This document shows, piece after piece, positions 6,007 to 7,906 of a stretch of DNA of 7,906 nt. The translations under genes were made by a program, and so were the position numbers. This DNA is from Chloroflexota bacterium. Its GTDB lineage: Bacteria > Chloroflexota > Dormibacteria > Aeolococcales > Aeolococcaceae. The DNA lies in NCBI GenBank assembly GCA_028287605.1, contig JAQBPI010000027.1, positions 1 to 7,906 of the forward strand, given 5' to 3'. The notes under the pieces were generated by a model that saw only the letters and a list, made by a program, of their open reading frames with translations, was not told the origin of the DNA and searched no databases. How positions within the stretch are numbered: the first letter of the stretch is position 1; the number at the start of each line of letters is the position of its first letter.

Positions 6007-7098
6007 GTGGCGCTGAGCGTCGGCATCGTCGGCCTCCCCAACGCGGGCAAGTCGACCCTCTTCAACGCCCTCACCCAGGCGGGCGCCGCGGTGGGGAACT
6101 ACCCGTTCACCACCATCGAGCCGAACACCGGGGTGGTCCCGGTTCCCGACCCCCGCCTCGACGCGCTGGCGGCGATCTTCTCGCCGCCGAAGATCATCCC
6201 CGCCACGGTCACGTTCACGGACATCGCCGGGCTGGTGCGCGGCGCCAGCCGGGGCGAGGGCCTCGGCAACCAGTTCCTCGGCCACATCCGCGAGACCGAC
6301 GCCATCGCCCTGGTGGTGCGCGCCTTCGACGACCCCGACGTGACCCATGTCGAGGGCACCGTGGATGCACTCAGAGACGTCGACCTGCTCGAGCTCGAGC
6401 TGGTGCTCGCCGACCTCGACACCGTGACCCGCCGCCTCGACCGCACCGAGCGCACCGCCCGGCTCGCCAAGGAGAAGGAGCTGGACGTGATCGCCACGCT
6501 GCAGCGCGCCCGCGAGCACCTCGACACCGGCCGCCCGCTGCGCACCGCCGGCTTCACCGCCGAGGAGCGCGACCACCTCCGCGAACTCTTCCCGCTCACC
6601 CTGAAGCCGCTGCTGGTGGTGGTCAACGTCGACGAGGACAGCGCCGCGAGCACCGAGGGCGCCGCCGCCATCGAGGTGCGCGCCCGCGAGAGCGGGGGCG
6701 AGGCGATGCGGCTCTCCGCCCGGATCGAGTCGGAGATCGTCGAGCTCGACCCCGCCGACCAGGCGGAGTTCCTCGCCACCCTCGGCCTCGCCGAGCCGGG
6801 GCTCAACCGGCTCGCCCGCTCCGCCTACGGCCTGCTCCACCTCGTCTCCTTCTTCACCGCGGGCGAGAAGGAGGTGCGCGCCTGGACCCTGCGCACCGGC
6901 GAGACCGCCCTCGACGCCGCCGGGACGATCCACACCGACTTCGCCCGCGGCTTCATCCGCGCCGAGGTCGTGGACGCCCCCACCCTGATCGAGGCGGGCT
7001 CGTACGCCGCCGTCGGCAAGCTCGGCCGCCTCCGGCTGGAGGGCAAGGACTACGTGATGCAGGACGGCGACGTGGTGCACTTCCGCTTCAACGTCTAG
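6007..7098 (+). CDS. ychF: Redox/stress-linked ATPase YchF (OLA1/Obg family)
   Basis: YchF is a conserved P-loop NTPase of the Obg group that binds ribosomes and prefers ATP over GTP. The 363 residues match the family length exactly. Motifs: P-loop GLPNAGKST (9-17), NYPFTTIEPN (31-40, switch region), DIAGLVRGASRGEGLGNQFL (72-91, with the DxxG motif and the GEGLGNxFL stretch typical of YchF), and NVDE (207-210) in place of the NKxD that fixes GTP specificity, the known reason for ATP use. SARIESEI (237-244) stands at the G5 position. The helical insert lies between about 110 and 195. The C-terminal TGS-like domain carries SFFTAGEKEVRAWT (281-294) and GTIHTDFARGFIRAEV (306-321). H114 matches by position the conserved histidine described for E. 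coli YchF. The start is a GTG with a strong ribosome binding site, four bases after the DUF951 stop. It is likely the last gene of the transcript. Confidence 0.98.
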   Translation: MALSVGIVGLPNAGKSTLFNALTQAGAAVGNYPFTTIEPNTGVVPVPDPRLDALAAIFSPPKIIPATVTFTDIAGLVRGASRGEGLGNQFLGHIRETDAIALVVRAFDDPDVTHVEGTVDALRDVDLLELELVLADLDTVTRRLDRTERTARLAKEKELDVIATLQRAREHLDTGRPLRTAGFTAEERDHLRELFPLTLKPLLVVVNVDEDSAASTEGAAAIEVRARESGGEAMRLSARIESEIVELDPADQAEFLATLGLAEPGLNRLARSAYGLLHLVSFFTAGEKEVRAWTLRTGETALDAAGTIHTDFARGFIRAEVVDAPTLIEAGSYAAVGKLGRLRLEGKDYVMQDGDVVHFRFNV

Positions 7099-7110
7099 CT
7101 TCTAGCCGCG

Positions 7111-7128
7111 GGGCAGCGTGCTCTGCCC
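7111..7128. terminator. Possible bidirectional terminator between convergent genes
   Basis: GGGCAG (7111-7116) and CTGCCC (7123-7128) form a perfect six-pair stem with a six-base loop in the 40-base gap between the ychF stop (7098) and the CHAT gene stop (7139). The location between two convergent genes is where a shared terminator is expected. Neither side has a T-run, so strength is doubtful. Confidence 0.45.
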
Positions 7129-7138
7129 GGTTGCCTGC

Positions 7139-7906
7139 CTACGGCCCGCTGTGGATCAGGCCGGCCCACAGGTCGGGGCGATCAGGATGCTGGTCGCGCA
7201 GTCCGTGCGTGACCCGGTGCAGCGCCAGGGGCGCGTCCGCCGCCGAGGGGCCGTGCGGGATCGCACGGTAGAAGCGCCGGGAGGCGTCGGCGGCGATGTC
7301 GTCCTGCAGTGGCCAGAGGCTCGCGATGACGTGACGGAACCCGGCCAGGTGGAACGCCGAGGCCAGGTTGACCGACTCATCGGCATGGTCGCGGCTGCGA
7401 TGGGCGGTCGAGCAGGCCGACAGGTACGCCAGCTCGGCGTTGGCGAGCCGGAGCCGGCTGACCTCCGGGATGGTCAACATGCCGTCGCTGAGGCGCAGCC
7501 CTCCGCTGGATGGCGCGGAGTAGTCGGCCTGGGCGTGGCAGGCGAAGTGCGCCCAGGTGGCGTCGGGCAGGGCGGCCCGCACCCGGTCGACGGTGGCTCC
7601 CGTATCCAGCAGCGGCGGGATGCTCGCCTGGCTCCTGGTCAGGTCACACGCCTCGGCGATGGTGCCGGGCAGGTCAGGCAGCCCGGGTGTGTGCGCGAGC
7701 GCGACGGTGAGCTGGCGCCGGGCGGCCGCCGGCGGCCGCTCGTGTGCGTACGCGAGCATCCGCATTGTCGGGATGTAGGACGAGACGAAGGCATCCAGCG
7801 CGCCAGGCCGGCCAGAGCGCCCCGCGGCATGCAGCGGAAACAGGCCAAGCAGGCCCACGGGGAGCCACCATACCCGCCGTGGTCCGCCTGCGGCGGGAAG
7901 AACCTC
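7139..7906 (-). CDS. CHAT domain protein, C-terminal part, 5' end beyond window
   Basis: CHAT domains are caspase/separase-like cysteine protease domains, usually C-terminal to TPR repeats. The frame stays open to base 7906: EVLPAAGGPRRVWWLPVG precedes the GTG at 7858, which is therefore internal. Visible marks in order are WWLPVGLLGLFPLHAAG, SSYIPTMRML, LPGTIAEACDL, HFACHAQAD with the probable catalytic histidine (codon 7535-7537), LRLSDGMLTI, LSACSTA with the probable catalytic cysteine (codon 7412-7414), NLASAFHLAGFRHVIASLW and a typical end, LWAGLIHSGP. Both residues of the His/Cys pair are present, so the domain could be active. Any TPR or sensor part is off-window. Function is unknown: such proteins occur in signalling, cell-death and defence contexts, and no partner is visible. 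Codon use is less GC-biased at third positions than in ychF, suggesting a separate origin. Confidence 0.88.
   Translation of the reverse strand, partial: EVLPAAGGPRRVWWLPVGLLGLFPLHAAGRSGRPGALDAFVSSYIPTMRMLAYAHERPPAAARRQLTVALAHTPGLPDLPGTIAEACDLTRSQASIPPLLDTGATVDRVRAALPDATWAHFACHAQADYSAPSSGGLRLSDGMLTIPEVSRLRLANAELAYLSACSTAHRSRDHADESVNLASAFHLAGFRHVIASLWPLQDDIAADASRRFYRAIPHGPSAADAPLALHRVTHGLRDQHPDRPDLWAGLIHSGP

Overview
The window is very GC-rich. Within genes, codons end almost always in G or C, and several starts are GTG. It reads as chromosomal DNA of a high-GC bacterium. The order hom-thrC-thrB is the actinobacterial one, but a DUF951 gene beside ychF is a feature best known from Firmicutes. 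WxWDG-type kelch proteins and a CHAT protein also fit soil lineages such as Chloroflexota/Dormibacterota or deep Actinobacteria. The lineage is an inference of low confidence, because no rRNA or other strict marker is present.

Layout, left to right. (1) The 3' part of a kelch-type beta-propeller gene enters from the left edge and ends at 934. (2) A 108-base spacer holds a weak stem-loop and a -10-like hexamer close to the hom start. (3) A + strand run of genes follows: homoserine dehydrogenase (1043-2347), threonine synthase (2344-3465), homoserine kinase (3478-4377), aspartate kinase (4454-5719), a DUF951 protein (5721-6002) and the ATPase YchF (6007-7098). Junctions are tight (4-base overlap, 12, 1 and 4 bases) except the 76-base thrB-ask spacer. 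That spacer begins inside a strong stem-loop spanning the thrB stop codon and carries an 18-codon reading frame whose stop overlaps the ask start. (4) A 40-base convergent spacer with a short stem-loop separates ychF from (5) the C-terminal CHAT protease-like domain of a gene on the - strand, which runs off the right edge.

How the genes work together: aspartate kinase makes aspartyl phosphate, an asd product not encoded here makes aspartate semialdehyde, Hom reduces it to homoserine, ThrB phosphorylates this, and ThrC forms threonine. Four of the five dedicated steps from aspartate to threonine are therefore encoded in one probable operon. The operon appears to continue into the DUF951-ychF pair, which belongs with translation rather than amino-acid synthesis.

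I see no phage, transposon, CRISPR, tRNA or rRNA. Most of the window is ordinary housekeeping DNA. The parts that deserve a second look are the thrB-ask junction (stem-loop plus mini-ORF), the apparently leaderless hom start, the DUF951-ychF pair, and the CHAT gene, whose codon use differs clearly from its neighbours.
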